Below, piece by piece: positions 1 through 11,517 of a stretch of 64,000 bases of DNA. The translations under genes were made by a program, and so were the position numbers. Source of the DNA: Arthrobacter oryzae (GTDB lineage: Bacteria; Actinomycetota; Actinomycetes; Actinomycetales; Micrococcaceae); contig NZ_JAUSSM010000011.1 in NCBI RefSeq assembly GCF_030812315.1, forward strand, positions 1-64,000, read 5' to 3'. Below the pieces are notes generated by a model that ran no database searches, was not told the DNA's origin, and worked only from the letters and a program-made list of their open reading frames with translations. Position 1 is the first letter of the stretch, and each line of letters begins with the position of its first letter.

Positions 1-46
1 TGGTTTCTGTGGTTCTCTCGAAAATTAGTTTTTTGATCTTTTGTGG

Positions 47-3187
<3,141 letters not shown>

Positions 3188-3402
3188 CCACACACCACCC
3201 CCGCAAACCCATTCAAAAGGGGTTCGCACCCAGGGGGCGGTACAAAGAAACAAGACTGCTTGCGTCCACTATGTGGTTCCCAAACAACAAACCCGTTACA
3301 CGGCTTGTTGCAGGGAACAAAACCACAACTAAATAACAACACCACTAATGTTGTAACCACAGATTTCCCAACCCCCGCACACACGGGGGTCCGGGTCAAA
3401 GG

Positions 3403-3521
3403 GTTACGGCGGTCATAGCGTGGGGGAAACGCCCGGTCCCATTCCGAACCCGGAAGCTAAGACCCACAGCGCCGATGGTACTGCACCCGGGAGGGTGTGG
3501 GAGAGTAGGTCACCGCCGGAC
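3403..3521 (+). rRNA. rrf: 5S ribosomal RNA
   Basis: 5S rRNA. It begins GTTACGGCGGTCATAGCG and contains CCCATTCCGAACCCGGAAG, the conserved loop B/C sequence, and ends GTCACCGCCGGAC, which pairs with the start. It lies 215 bp after the 23S end in the usual 16S-23S-5S order. The spacer 3188-3402 is A-rich, contains no tRNA, and holds a small hairpin (CCCCCGcacaCACGGGGG) just before the 5S gene. Confidence 0.97.
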
Positions 3522-3533
3522 AACCATTAGGTC

Positions 3534-3575
3534 GAGAGCCCCAACCAGGCAACTGGTCGGGGCTCTCCCACTTTA
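3534..3575 (+). terminator. rRNA operon terminator
   Basis: A strong inverted repeat directly after 5S: GAGAGCCCC-AACCA, loop GGCAAC, TGGT-CGGGGCTCTC, followed by CCCACTTT. The stem is about 13 bp, G+C rich, with only a short T run. Position and stem strength fit termination of the rRNA operon. Confidence 0.85.
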
Positions 3576-3631
3576 ACCACCCAAACACACCCCACAGCGA
3601 CCCAATCCCACAACCTGCACGTTCCAGGGCG

Positions 3632-3985
3632 GACGCTCTCGCACATCCTGCAGCCAAACGCGCACCCTCCCGCACTTCCTGCACGTTCCCGGGCGGACGC
3701 TCTGCACTTCATGCAGTGAAAACCGAGACGCTCTCGCACTTCCTGCACGCTCCGGGCAGACCCTCTCTCACTTCCCGCAAAAGACCGGCCAGCGGCACCC
3801 AAGCCCCACACCGCCGTCGTAATTCAGCACAAACTGAGAGAGCATCGGTGAATTTCACCCAGGAAGTGAGAGAGCATCCACGAATTTCACCCAGGAAGTG
3901 AGAGAGCGTCGGTGAATTTCACCCCGGAAGTGAGAGAGCGTCGCGGATTTTTCACCCAGGAAGTGAGAGAGCATGCTCGGAACAC
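3632..3985. repeat. Ten-unit, 32-bp-period inverted repeat array
   Basis: This non-coding gap between the rRNA operon and the next gene is filled by one repeat family. Five units read as the complement form (core GCTCTCgCACTTCCTGCA); their GCAC/TCAC cores start at 3641, 3672, 3704, 3736 and 3768. Five units read in the direct form (core GGAAGTGAGAGAGCGTC); their GAGAGAGC starts are 3836, 3868, 3900, 3932 and 3965. Spacing is therefore 31-33 bp throughout. About 17 bp of each unit is conserved and the rest varies; three direct units carry the palindrome-like GGTGAATTTCACC or a close variant. The period is not a multiple of three, which argues against coding. A related array lies at 41921-42042. 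Confidence 0.9.
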
Positions 3986-4067
3986 CAGCGGCGCCACCCT
4001 CGTTGTACTGATCGGGCTTCGGTACGCCGGGCATCGGCATGCTCCACCATTGACTGGGAGACACTTC

Positions 4068-4907
4068 ATGGCTGCACGGACCATCGTCATAACCGGAGCG
4101 AGCGACGGCATTGGAGCCTCCGGTGCACGGACGCTGGCGAAGGCAGGGGAGCGGGTCGTCGTCGTCGGCCGTTCCGCGGAAAAGACCCAGGCGGTGGCGG
4201 AAGAGATCGGCGCTGATTATTTCGTCAGCGACTTCGCTGATCTGTCCCAGGTGCGCACGCTCGCCGCGCAGCTGAGGGAGAAGTACCCGCGAATCGACGT
4301 CCTGGCGAACAATGCCGGCGGGATCATGGGCAGGCGAGAGCTGACCGTGGACGGCCACGAGAAGACTTTCCAGGTGAACCACCTGGGACCGTTCCTGTTG
4401 ACCAACGAGCTGATGGACGTCCTGACGGCCAGCAATGCGACCGTGATCAACACGTCGAGCGCGGCAAACGCGTTCGGGTACGTGGATATCGATGATCTTG
4501 ACGCCGCAGCCAAGTATTCCACCAACAAGGCATACGGCACTGCCAAGCTCGAAAACATCCTGTTCACCACTGAACTGCACCACCGGTACAACGCTGCCGG
4601 CCTCTCCACGGCCGCCTTCCACCCCGGCGGCGTGGCCACCAACTTCGCGGCGGAATCGACCAGCTGGTTCCGGTTCGCCTACAAGACATTCATCAAACGG
4701 TTCATGCTCACCCCGGAGCAGGGGGCCGATACTCTCGTCTGGCTCGCCACCACCACGCCCGGGCAGGACTGGGTCTCCGGTGCGTACTATGCCAAGCGGG
4801 CGATGGCCAAAGCCAACAAGCAGGCCTACGACGCCCAGCTAGCGCGGCAGCTGTGGGATCGAAGTGAAGCACTCGTCAGCACGGACAAGATCGACCAGCG
4901 ACATTAA
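4068..4907 (+). CDS. SDR-family NAD(P)-dependent oxidoreductase
   Basis: Short-chain dehydrogenase/reductase of 279 aa, a normal length for the family. Visible motifs are the Rossmann TGASDGIG at residues 9-16, NNAG at 81-84, the catalytic serine region INTSS near 128-131, and the YxxxK pair Tyr156/Lys160 in YGTAK. It should be cytosolic and reduce or oxidise a carbonyl or alcohol substrate that cannot be named from sequence. The overall pattern resembles the retinol-dehydrogenase-like/WWOX group of SDRs. The start at 4068 is chosen because GGGAG lies 8 bp upstream and the protein then begins just before the Rossmann fold; the reading frame is open further upstream only because it runs into the repeat array. 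Monocistronic. Confidence 0.9.
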   Translation: MAARTIVITGASDGIGASGARTLAKAGERVVVVGRSAEKTQAVAEEIGADYFVSDFADLSQVRTLAAQLREKYPRIDVLANNAGGIMGRRELTVDGHEKTFQVNHLGPFLLTNELMDVLTASNATVINTSSAANAFGYVDIDDLDAAAKYSTNKAYGTAKLENILFTTELHHRYNAAGLSTAAFHPGGVATNFAAESTSWFRFAYKTFIKRFMLTPEQGADTLVWLATTTPGQDWVSGAYYAKRAMAKANKQAYDAQLARQLWDRSEALVSTDKIDQRH

Positions 4908-5044
4908 CCCCGCTGTGGTCCGACCTCTAGGCCTACGGGCAGAGCGTGCGCTTCCCGAGCCGGGATATCCACATAGCGCCCAGCCTCCGTTCCGCTTGCC
5001 CCTGGCCCCCCATAGCGTGATGTCATTCGCTATGAGGGGGAACC

Positions 5045-5563
5045 ATGAAGAAGTTCATCGCTGCGCTGGCTATCGCTACCGCATTGGGGCTGGTTGGGTG
5101 CTCACTGCCGGTGGCGGCGGCGGCGTCGTCCACCGCTGCATCCGAACCGGTCTCCGCTCCTTCTTCCGAACCGGCGCAGGGTCTTGAGCAGCCCACCGAA
5201 GCGTCTTCGGATCCACCCAACATCATCGTCCAAAGGCCGGCGCCGGGCGATCAGGAGTCTGTGCCTTCTGTTCCCGCTATGAGTGTTGACGAGGTCTGCA
5301 GTGCATGGAAACAAGGCTTCAAGGTCCTCAACGAGGGCAGCGTTCCGGCCAAGGAGTCCATGGCGGCCTTGGAGGAGGCAACCGCAGCAGCCCCTCCCGA
5401 AATCCGGGTCCAATCAGGCATCGCGACGCGGATCCTCTGGGGCCAGATCCTGTATCCCAGCAATCAGCCGGCATCGGCGGAGACGATGGGGCATCTCGCG
5501 GCACTGCGTCAGGCCTGTTACGACCTGACCGGAATCGATGTGGTCGAGGGGCTCGACGAGTAG
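5045..5563 (+). CDS. Predicted lipoprotein of unknown function
   Basis: 172 aa. The N-terminus is a lipoprotein signal (MKK, hydrophobic stretch, then LVGC with the lipidated Cys at 19), followed by a Ser/Ala/Pro/Glu-rich linker to about residue 75 and a folded C-terminal part with MSVDEVCSAWKQGFK and a second Cys near YDLTG. GAGGGGGAACC precedes the ATG. Predicted to sit on the outer face of the membrane. I do not recognise the domain. It converges with the GGDEF/EAL gene; the 80-bp gap between them holds two tandem copies of GCCTCGCCGACCCCGTA. Confidence 0.8.
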   Translation: MKKFIAALAIATALGLVGCSLPVAAAASSTAASEPVSAPSSEPAQGLEQPTEASSDPPNIIVQRPAPGDQESVPSVPAMSVDEVCSAWKQGFKVLNEGSVPAKESMAALEEATAAAPPEIRVQSGIATRILWGQILYPSNQPASAETMGHLAALRQACYDLTGIDVVEGLDE

Positions 5564-5643
5564 TGCCGCGCACCGCGCCGGGACCGTCGCCTCGCCGACC
5601 CCGTAGCCTCGCCGACCCCGTATCCCGTCGCCCGTCGGCGTGG

Positions 5644-7788
5644 TCAGCCTTCCAGCCGGACGCCCCGCATCTCGTCGATGGCGTCGGCTGAGCGCAGCAG
5701 CGTGAGCTCCAGGCCGGACTCAGGCTCAGGGTGGGAGAACAGATACCCCTGTAGGGAGTCGCAGTCCAGATTGGTCAGGTAAGTCGCCTGGGCTGAGGTT
5801 TCGATGCCTTCCGCAGTAACCGTCAGGCCCAGGCTGTGGGCCATGTTGATCATGGAGTTCAGGATGGGCAGCTTCTCGGCACCGGTGCGGACCATGGAGA
5901 CGAAGGAGCGGTCTATCTTCACTGCGTCCACGGGAAGATCCTGCAGCCGCCCAAGCGAGGAGTATCCGGTGCCGAAATCGTCCAGCGCCACGCGTACTCC
6001 GGCGTCACGGAGCAGGTCCAACTGCCGGATCACATGCACATCCGGATCGAAGAAGACGCTCTCCGTCACTTCCAGGACCAGCTGCCTCGGATCCGCACCG
6101 CAGGTGGCTGCCAGCTGCAGAACGTCGTCGGCAAACTTGCACTCCTTCAGCTGCACACCCGAAACGTTGACGGCTACGGAGCGTGTGGCGTCGGCAGCAA
6201 GCCACGGTTGCAGCTCGGTGAAACTGTGCCGTAAAACCTGCAGGCCAATGGCCGAGATCAGCCCGCTGCGCTCCGCCGTCGGGATGAACTGTCCGGGCGA
6301 CACCATCTCCCCGTCCCGTTTCCAACGGGCCAGCGCCTCGAACTGGACTACATCACCGTGCCGTGGTGAGATGACCGGCTGGTAGTGGACAAAAATCTGG
6401 CCGCTGTCGACAGCCATCCGCAGCCCGGCCTCCATGTCCGTGCGCTGCACGAGCGCCGTCATCATGTCCGGCTCGAACCGCATGTACCTGTTCTTGCCGG
6501 CGGCTTTGGCAGCGTACATGGCGACGTCGGCCTGGCGGAGCAGCTCGGAGACCGCCACCGTCTCGCTGCCCAGCGAAGCCAGGCCCAGGCTGAGGCTGGG
6601 CCGCAGCATGGTGCCGTCAATCCACATCGGCACATTTAGTGACGCGACGATGCGCTCCGCGACGGCATCCGGTTCCGGTGAAGCTGTCAGCAGCACCACG
6701 AATTCGTCTCCACCCAGGCGGGCAACAGTGTCATCGGGACGGACACACGAACGGAGCCTGCGTGCCACCTCCGTCAGCATTTCGTCGCCGGCATGGTGAC
6801 CGAGGATGTCGTTGACCTCCTTGAAGTCGTCCAGGTCCAGCAGCAGGACGTCCACGGAGATGGCCCGGTCGCCGCGGAGCGCTTCGGCGAGCTGGTCGTT
6901 GAAGAGCTTGCGGTTGGCGAGCCCGGTCAACGGGTCCTGGAACGCCAGCGCCTTGAGCTGCGCTGCCTGCTCTGCGAGATCGGCCATGGCCCGCTTTGCC
7001 TGGTCCTGCGCCGCGAGGCGCGGCGTAACGTCGCGGAAGCTCCACACGCGACCCACCACCTTATCCGCCACCTTCTGCGGGCGCGAGTACCGTTCGAAGG
7101 TCCGGCCGTCGATGAATTTCAGAATGTCGTTGCTCTCCGCCAGCGGGTGGGAGTAGAGCTCGTGGACCTTATCCAGAAAGCCTTGAGGATCCTCCAGGAG
7201 CCCGAGCACATAGCCGATCACGGCTTCGTCGTCGTGTGTGGCCAGCAACTCGCGCGGAATGCCCCACATGGACACGAACTGTTCGTTGACACCGGCGATC
7301 TGGCCATCTGTACCGACCACCAGGATGCCGTCAGCGGTGGACTCGAGCGTGGCGCTGAGCAGGGACATTGCTTCGCGCAGCCCGTCGTCGGGTTCCTCAC
7401 GATGCTGCATGGCCCGGACCGACACAGACATGCACAGGCCCGCGGCCGTTTCCAGGAGAGCGCATGCGATCTCGCCCTTGAATTCCGTGCCGTCTTTCCT
7501 GAGACCGTACGCCTCGAACGGCGAGCTGTATGCGGATGCCTGTTCCGTTCGGAGAAGCTTGAACAGGCGCTGGAAGCCCATGCGGTATCCCTCGGCAAGA
7601 ATGACCCGGTGGTCCCCACCGACAAGTTCCTGGCGGGAGTAACCGAAAAGACACTCGGCCGCGGCGTTGATAAGGATGATGGTGCCGTTCTGGGCAAGCA
7701 CCAGCAGGGCGTCCGGAAGTGAATCGATGATGGCCTGATAATCAGTGCCCGAGAAGGTCCTTGGTTCCTGGCTTTCGTGCACCACCAT
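5644..7788 (-). CDS. PAS-PAS-GGDEF-EAL cyclic-di-GMP signalling protein
   Basis: About 714 aa. Domain order: PAS-like sensor about 15-125, second PAS about 140-258, GGDEF about 280-445, EAL about 455-705. The GGDEF active site is intact (RLGGDEFVVL) and the inhibitory RxxD site is present just before it (RPDD). The EAL domain keeps FEALARW and DDFGTGYSS, so both synthesis and breakdown of c-di-GMP are possible; which dominates cannot be told from sequence. No membrane segment is seen, so the sensing is probably cytosolic, for example of redox state or a small ligand. GTG at 7791 is an alternative start directly before the ATG. Confidence 0.93.
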   Translation of the reverse strand: MVVHESQEPRTFSGTDYQAIIDSLPDALLVLAQNGTIILINAAAECLFGYSRQELVGGDHRVILAEGYRMGFQRLFKLLRTEQASAYSSPFEAYGLRKDGTEFKGEIACALLETAAGLCMSVSVRAMQHREEPDDGLREAMSLLSATLESTADGILVVGTDGQIAGVNEQFVSMWGIPRELLATHDDEAVIGYVLGLLEDPQGFLDKVHELYSHPLAESNDILKFIDGRTFERYSRPQKVADKVVGRVWSFRDVTPRLAAQDQAKRAMADLAEQAAQLKALAFQDPLTGLANRKLFNDQLAEALRGDRAISVDVLLLDLDDFKEVNDILGHHAGDEMLTEVARRLRSCVRPDDTVARLGGDEFVVLLTASPEPDAVAERIVASLNVPMWIDGTMLRPSLSLGLASLGSETVAVSELLRQADVAMYAAKAAGKNRYMRFEPDMMTALVQRTDMEAGLRMAVDSGQIFVHYQPVISPRHGDVVQFEALARWKRDGEMVSPGQFIPTAERSGLISAIGLQVLRHSFTELQPWLAADATRSVAVNVSGVQLKECKFADDVLQLAATCGADPRQLVLEVTESVFFDPDVHVIRQLDLLRDAGVRVALDDFGTGYSSLGRLQDLPVDAVKIDRSFVSMVRTGAEKLPILNSMINMAHSLGLTVTAEGIETSAQATYLTNLDCDSLQGYLFSHPEPESGLELTLLRSADAIDEMRGVRLEG

Positions 7789-7900
7789 CACAGGACCCTA
7801 AAGACCACGTGAGACCGCAATTTCTTCATAGAATGTCCTCCCCTCCGCACATCATAGAGGGCGAAGACCAGAACCGCTTGTCATATGGAAAACTGAAGTC

Positions 7901-8464
7901 TCAACGCTGGGGCCCGTCGAGTAGGGCCTCAATCTGCGGAAGGCTGAGTGCTTCTTGGCGGTACTCCTTGGACAGTATTGACAGCAGCGCCTCTGCGGAT
8001 TCGCGATCCTCCGAGCCAGTGGCATCCGTGGCATAAATGACGCGGATGTTGTGCCCGAACGCATCGGCGCCGGTCTGGGCGACACAGTTGTGCGTGGACA
8101 CCCCGGCGAGCACAATCGTGTCCGACTCCCAGTTCCGCAGTCGCCACAGGAGGTCGGTTCCCAGAAAGGCACTGTCCCGGGTCTTGACCAGTTGGGGCAA
8201 GCCGGCCGTCACGAGACCTGGGACGAAGTCCGCCTGCTCCGAGCCCCGAAAAATGAAGCCTTGGTCGTCCTCAAGCATGTTGAGCGTCCAGGTCGATTTG
8301 TCGCGTTCGTGTTCCGTCTTCACCAGCAGGACTTTTGCGCCGCTGCGGCGGGCCGCATCCATGAGTGCGTTGCAGGCCTCGACGAGTTCATCCTTGCGCC
8401 GGCCCAGGGCAGGATCCTCAAAGTAGGCATTCTGCATGTCGATAACAACAACCGTGATCACCAT
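7901..8464 (-). CDS. Isochorismatase-family cysteine hydrolase
   Basis: 187 aa cytosolic hydrolase of the isochorismatase/nicotinamidase superfamily. The triad is visible: Asp in VVVIDMQNAYF near the N-terminus, Lys in LVKTRDSAF, and Cys in LAGVSTHNCVAQTGADA, which also carries the usual cis-peptide region. The substrate is unknown; the family cleaves amides, ureido acids or isochorismate. The start at 8464 follows GGGAGGGTCA, a good ribosome site, and removes nine unsupported N-terminal residues. It stands alone between the c-di-GMP gene and the sugar dehydrogenase gene. Confidence 0.9.
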   Translation of the reverse strand: MVITVVVIDMQNAYFEDPALGRRKDELVEACNALMDAARRSGAKVLLVKTEHERDKSTWTLNMLEDDQGFIFRGSEQADFVPGLVTAGLPQLVKTRDSAFLGTDLLWRLRNWESDTIVLAGVSTHNCVAQTGADAFGHNIRVIYATDATGSEDRESAEALLSILSKEYRQEALSLPQIEALLDGPQR

Positions 8465-8620
8465 TGACCCTCCCGCCGTCCGGCAAAACATCAGGGTGCC
8501 GCGGGATCACCGCCTCGGGAGAGGGTGATCGCCCGGCTCCCGTGAATCTTACCGCTGAGTGTGTTGCCGCCTCGATAGTGAACGGCATGGCCCGCGCCCC
8601 GCCGCGAACGATCCGGACAG

Positions 8621-9997
8621 TTACGCCCTGCTGGCCGAGGGAACATCCATCACCGCGTTGGCCCCCGTCCCGAGCCCCCTCACGGTCCAGCCCGCCGCCC
8701 GCCAAGCTGCAGCGTCCAGCACATTGCGCGCGTCCAGCACCGTCCGGCGTCGTACCAGCGCGCCCGCAACCGCCGGAGACAGCGAACGGTATTCGTCCCA
8801 TTCAGTCAGCAGTAACACCAGCTCGGCGCCCTCGAGGGCGCGGTCCGTGCATTTCTCGAACCGCAGCTGCGGGTACCGCATCCACGCGTTGTTGATCGCC
8901 TTCGGATCAGTCACCGTCACATGGGCGCCGGCAGCGGCCAGTTGCAGGGCGACGTCCAGGGCGGGGGAGTCGCGGATGTCGTCGGTTGCCGGCTTGAACG
9001 CAGCCCCCAGCACCGTCACCGTCCGGCCGGCCAGGTAGCCGCCGCACAGCTCGGCGGCGATCTCCACGGTCCGCTGCCGCTGGCCCAGGTTGATGGCATC
9101 CACCACGCCCATCCACTCGTCCACCGAACCCACTCCGAGGGCTGCAGCCTGAGCCCGGAAACTGCGGATGTCCTTGGGCAGGCAGCCGCCGCCGAACCCC
9201 AGCCCGGCATGCAGATACCGGCCGCCGATCCGCGGGTCCATGCCCATCGCCTCACCCAGTTCGGTGACGTCCGCGCCGGAGGCATCGCACAGCTCGGCCA
9301 TCGCGTTGATGAAGCTGACTTTCGTGGCCAGATACGCGTTCGACGCCGACTTGATCAGCTCCGCTGTGGCGAAGTTGCACACCAGCCGCGGAATCCCGGC
9401 GCGCAGCAGCGGCTCGTAGACGGCATCCATCGCCGCCGTCACGCCGCGGCCGGCCCCGCTTGTGCCGTCTAACGCTGCAGCCTTCCCGCCCGGTACGCCG
9501 TAAACCAGGCGGTCCGGCACCAGCGAATCCTTCACCGCGGTGCCCTGCCGCAGGAACTCCGGGTTCCAGCCCAGCAGCACGTCCGGGCGTCCGGACAGCA
9601 GGCCGGCCAGCATCTCGACCGTCCCCACCGGGACCGTTGACTTACCCACGACGGCGGAGCGCCGGGCCAGATGCGGAAGAAGGCTTTCGGTGGCGGACAC
9701 CAGGTAGCTGAGGTCGGCGCCGTCGGACGTTTTGGACTGCGGTGTGCCCACGCAGAGGAAGTGTACCTGCGCGCCGGCCGCGTCAGCGAAAGCCGTGGAG
9801 AAGGTGAGCCGGCCGCTGGCCCGGCCGTCCTGCAGGAGCTCGTCCAGTCCCGGCTCGAAGAACGGGGCGAAGCCGCGGGCCAGCTGGTCCACCTTGGCCG
9901 CGTCGACGTCGATGCCCACCACTGTGTGGCCCATCGACGCCAGGGTTGCTGCGTGCACGGCACCGAGGTAGCCGCAGCCGATCACGGAAATTCTCAC
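8621..9997 (-). CDS. UDP-glucose/GDP-mannose dehydrogenase family (UDP-glucose 6-dehydrogenase-like)
   Basis: 458 aa. The N-terminal NAD-binding domain shows IGCGYLGAVHA; the middle domain has the catalytic cysteine in GLGFGGGCLPKD; the C-terminal domain has GAAFKPATDDIRDSP. This is the two-step oxidation of UDP-glucose to UDP-glucuronate, or the equivalent GDP-mannose reaction; the pattern favours UDP-glucose. The GTG start overlaps the stop of the upstream glycosyltransferase gene in GTGA, so the two are translationally coupled. A plausible role is to supply UDP-glucuronate for a glycolipid or polysaccharide. Confidence 0.92.
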   Translation of the reverse strand: MRISVIGCGYLGAVHAATLASMGHTVVGIDVDAAKVDQLARGFAPFFEPGLDELLQDGRASGRLTFSTAFADAAGAQVHFLCVGTPQSKTSDGADLSYLVSATESLLPHLARRSAVVGKSTVPVGTVEMLAGLLSGRPDVLLGWNPEFLRQGTAVKDSLVPDRLVYGVPGGKAAALDGTSGAGRGVTAAMDAVYEPLLRAGIPRLVCNFATAELIKSASNAYLATKVSFINAMAELCDASGADVTELGEAMGMDPRIGGRYLHAGLGFGGGCLPKDIRSFRAQAAALGVGSVDEWMGVVDAINLGQRQRTVEIAAELCGGYLAGRTVTVLGAAFKPATDDIRDSPALDVALQLAAAGAHVTVTDPKAINNAWMRYPQLRFEKCTDRALEGAELVLLLTEWDEYRSLSPAVAGALVRRRTVLDARNVLDAAAWRAAGWTVRGLGTGANAVMDVPSASRA

Positions 9998-11202
9998 AGG
10001 GACACTCCTCGTTTGGTTTGAACAGGCGTAGCCAGCGGCGCAACCACCGGAACGCGGCGGCTTTCACTGTGCACGGGCTCCACCACCGGTTCACCGGCCA
10101 TCACCGCCCGGTAGTGGCGCACCAGCTCCGCACTCAACGCCGGCCACGTCCGCCCCTGGACCGAGGCGTGCGCTGCCGCTGCGAACGCACGGCGCTTGGC
10201 GTCGTCGCCCATCAGGTCCATGACGTGTGCACGCAGCCCGGCCAGGTCGCCGGGTTTGTACAGCCAGCCCGTCCGGGAATTCTCCACCAGGTCCAGCGGG
10301 CCGCCGCGCCCTGTGGCCACCACCGGCACGCCCGATGCCATGGCCTCCTGGATGGTCTGGCAGAAGGTTTCGAACTCGCCGGGATGCACGAACAGGTCGA
10401 AGGACGCCACGGCCCTAGCCAGCTCCTCGCCGCCCAGGAAACCCGCAAACACGGCGTTCGGCAGTGCTTCCTGCAGCGCCTCCCGCTGGGGGCCGTCGCC
10501 GACGATCACCAGCCTGGTGCCCGGTACGTCGGCCAGCACGGCCAGGTCCTCCACCTGCTTTTCAACGGCAAGCCGGCCCACGTAGCCGATGATCCGCTCG
10601 CCGCCAGGGGCCACGGAGGCCCGCCACCCGTCGTCGCGCTTTCCCGGCGCAAAGCGCGCGGTATCCACACCGCGCCGCCACATGTCCACCCGCAGTACAC
10701 CACGGCCGCGCAACTGGTTCAGCGCGAAAGTGGACGGCACCAGCGTCCGGGAAGCCAGCAGGTGGATGTTCTCCACCCGGTTCCAGGCCCAGTTCTCCAT
10801 GAACGGCACCCCGTAGCGCGCCGCATAACTGGGAACCTCGGTCTGGTAGATGGCCACAGTAGGGATCCCCAGCTGGTGTGCCGCCTGCACCGCCCGCCAG
10901 CCGAGCACGAACGGGGACGCGAGGTGGACAACGTCCGGCGCGTAATCGGCAAGGATTCTCTTGACCCGGTTCACACCGCCCAACGCCACCCGCACGTTCG
11001 TGTACCCGGCCAGCGGCACCGACGGAAGCCTGTGCACGAACGCGCCGTGCACCACATCCAGGACCTCTGTGTCCTGCGTCGACGGGGCGATCACCATGAC
11101 GTCATCGCCCCGTTCCTGCAGATGCTCTAGCACCCGAAGGATGGAGTGCGTAACCCCGTTCATCAGTGGCAGGAATGATTCGGCAACAATTGCGATCCTC
11201 AC
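9994..11202 (-). CDS. GT4-family glycosyltransferase, MgtA-like
   Basis: 402 aa, GT-B fold. The N-terminal domain starts MRIAIVAESFLPLMNGV and carries the HLASPF acceptor-side region; the donor site shows GYVGRLAVEKQ, VIVGDGPQ and the EX7E-type region HPGEFETFCQTIQEAMASG. This matches the actinobacterial GDP-mannose-dependent mannosyltransferases (MgtA/PimB' type). In Corynebacterium, MgtA mannosylates glucuronosyl-diacylglycerol, so the 4-bp overlap with a sugar dehydrogenase that could feed UDP-glucuronate synthesis fits. The substrate assignment is inference. It is divergent from the rhamnose-type operon. Confidence 0.87.
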   Translation of the reverse strand: MRIAIVAESFLPLMNGVTHSILRVLEHLQERGDDVMVIAPSTQDTEVLDVVHGAFVHRLPSVPLAGYTNVRVALGGVNRVKRILADYAPDVVHLASPFVLGWRAVQAAHQLGIPTVAIYQTEVPSYAARYGVPFMENWAWNRVENIHLLASRTLVPSTFALNQLRGRGVLRVDMWRRGVDTARFAPGKRDDGWRASVAPGGERIIGYVGRLAVEKQVEDLAVLADVPGTRLVIVGDGPQREALQEALPNAVFAGFLGGEELARAVASFDLFVHPGEFETFCQTIQEAMASGVPVVATGRGGPLDLVENSRTGWLYKPGDLAGLRAHVMDLMGDDAKRRAFAAAAHASVQGRTWPALSAELVRHYRAVMAGEPVVEPVHSESRRVPVVAPLATPVQTKRGVSL

Positions 11203-11377
11203 CCCTCCACGGTGCGGGGGCCGCGTTGCCTAACGGGGGAGCGGGAATGACGCGGAGTAGAAGGTTGGGTTAACAGCGGGGCCGCGTTGAAGCACGACGA
11301 CGACGGCGGCGGCGCTCGCCGCCGGGGCGCCGTCCGCGACGAAACCGTCGCGGCGGATGTTCCTGCAGCCCGGCTAT

Positions 11378-11389
11378 TGAAACGAATCA
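11378..11389. promoter_or_regulatory. Upstream LacI-type operator
   Basis: TGAAACGAATCA, an imperfect dyad with a central CG typical of LacI/GalR-family operators. It lies 44 bp before the -35 element and 89 bp from a near-identical second site, a spacing compatible with DNA looping. No LacI gene is in the window. Confidence 0.6.
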
Positions 11390-11421
11390 ATCACAATCCG
11401 CCAAAGCCCCGAAGGCCTCTA

Positions 11422-11450
11422 TTGACGACGCCACATGAGGAGCCTATGAT
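11422..11450 (+). promoter_or_regulatory. Promoter of the rhamnose-type ABC operon
   Basis: A -35 of TTGACG (11422-11427), a 17-bp spacer and a -10 of TATGAT (11445-11450), close to the housekeeping sigma consensus. Transcription would begin near 11457. The rest of the 315-bp gap 11203-11517 is a GC-rich upstream part without an evident gene and the leader to the ATG at 11518. Confidence 0.75.
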
Positions 11451-11466
11451 TCAAATCACAGGTCAA

Positions 11467-11478
11467 TGAAACGATTCA
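11467..11478. promoter_or_regulatory. Downstream LacI-type operator
   Basis: TGAAACGATTCA, differing from the upstream site in two central-right bases. It sits just after the predicted transcription start, where a bound repressor would block initiation or early elongation. Confidence 0.65.
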
Positions 11479-11517
11479 TTTCTTAGCTCAGCAAACCCCA
11501 AAGGTGCGGTTTATTTT

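Noticed and set aside
3632..3985. CRISPR array
   Set aside because: The period of 32 bp is too short for a repeat plus a spacer of normal length, the array has both orientations, and the spacers of the direct half are nearly alike. No cas gene is in the window.
3912..4067. N-terminal extension of the SDR protein into the repeat array
   Set aside because: The frame is only open by chance through the repeats; the ribosome site and fold begin at 4068.
11203..11377. Regulator gene or small RNA upstream of the rhamnose-type operon
   Set aside because: Only short GC-rich frames without ribosome sites; nothing beyond the promoter and operators can be supported.
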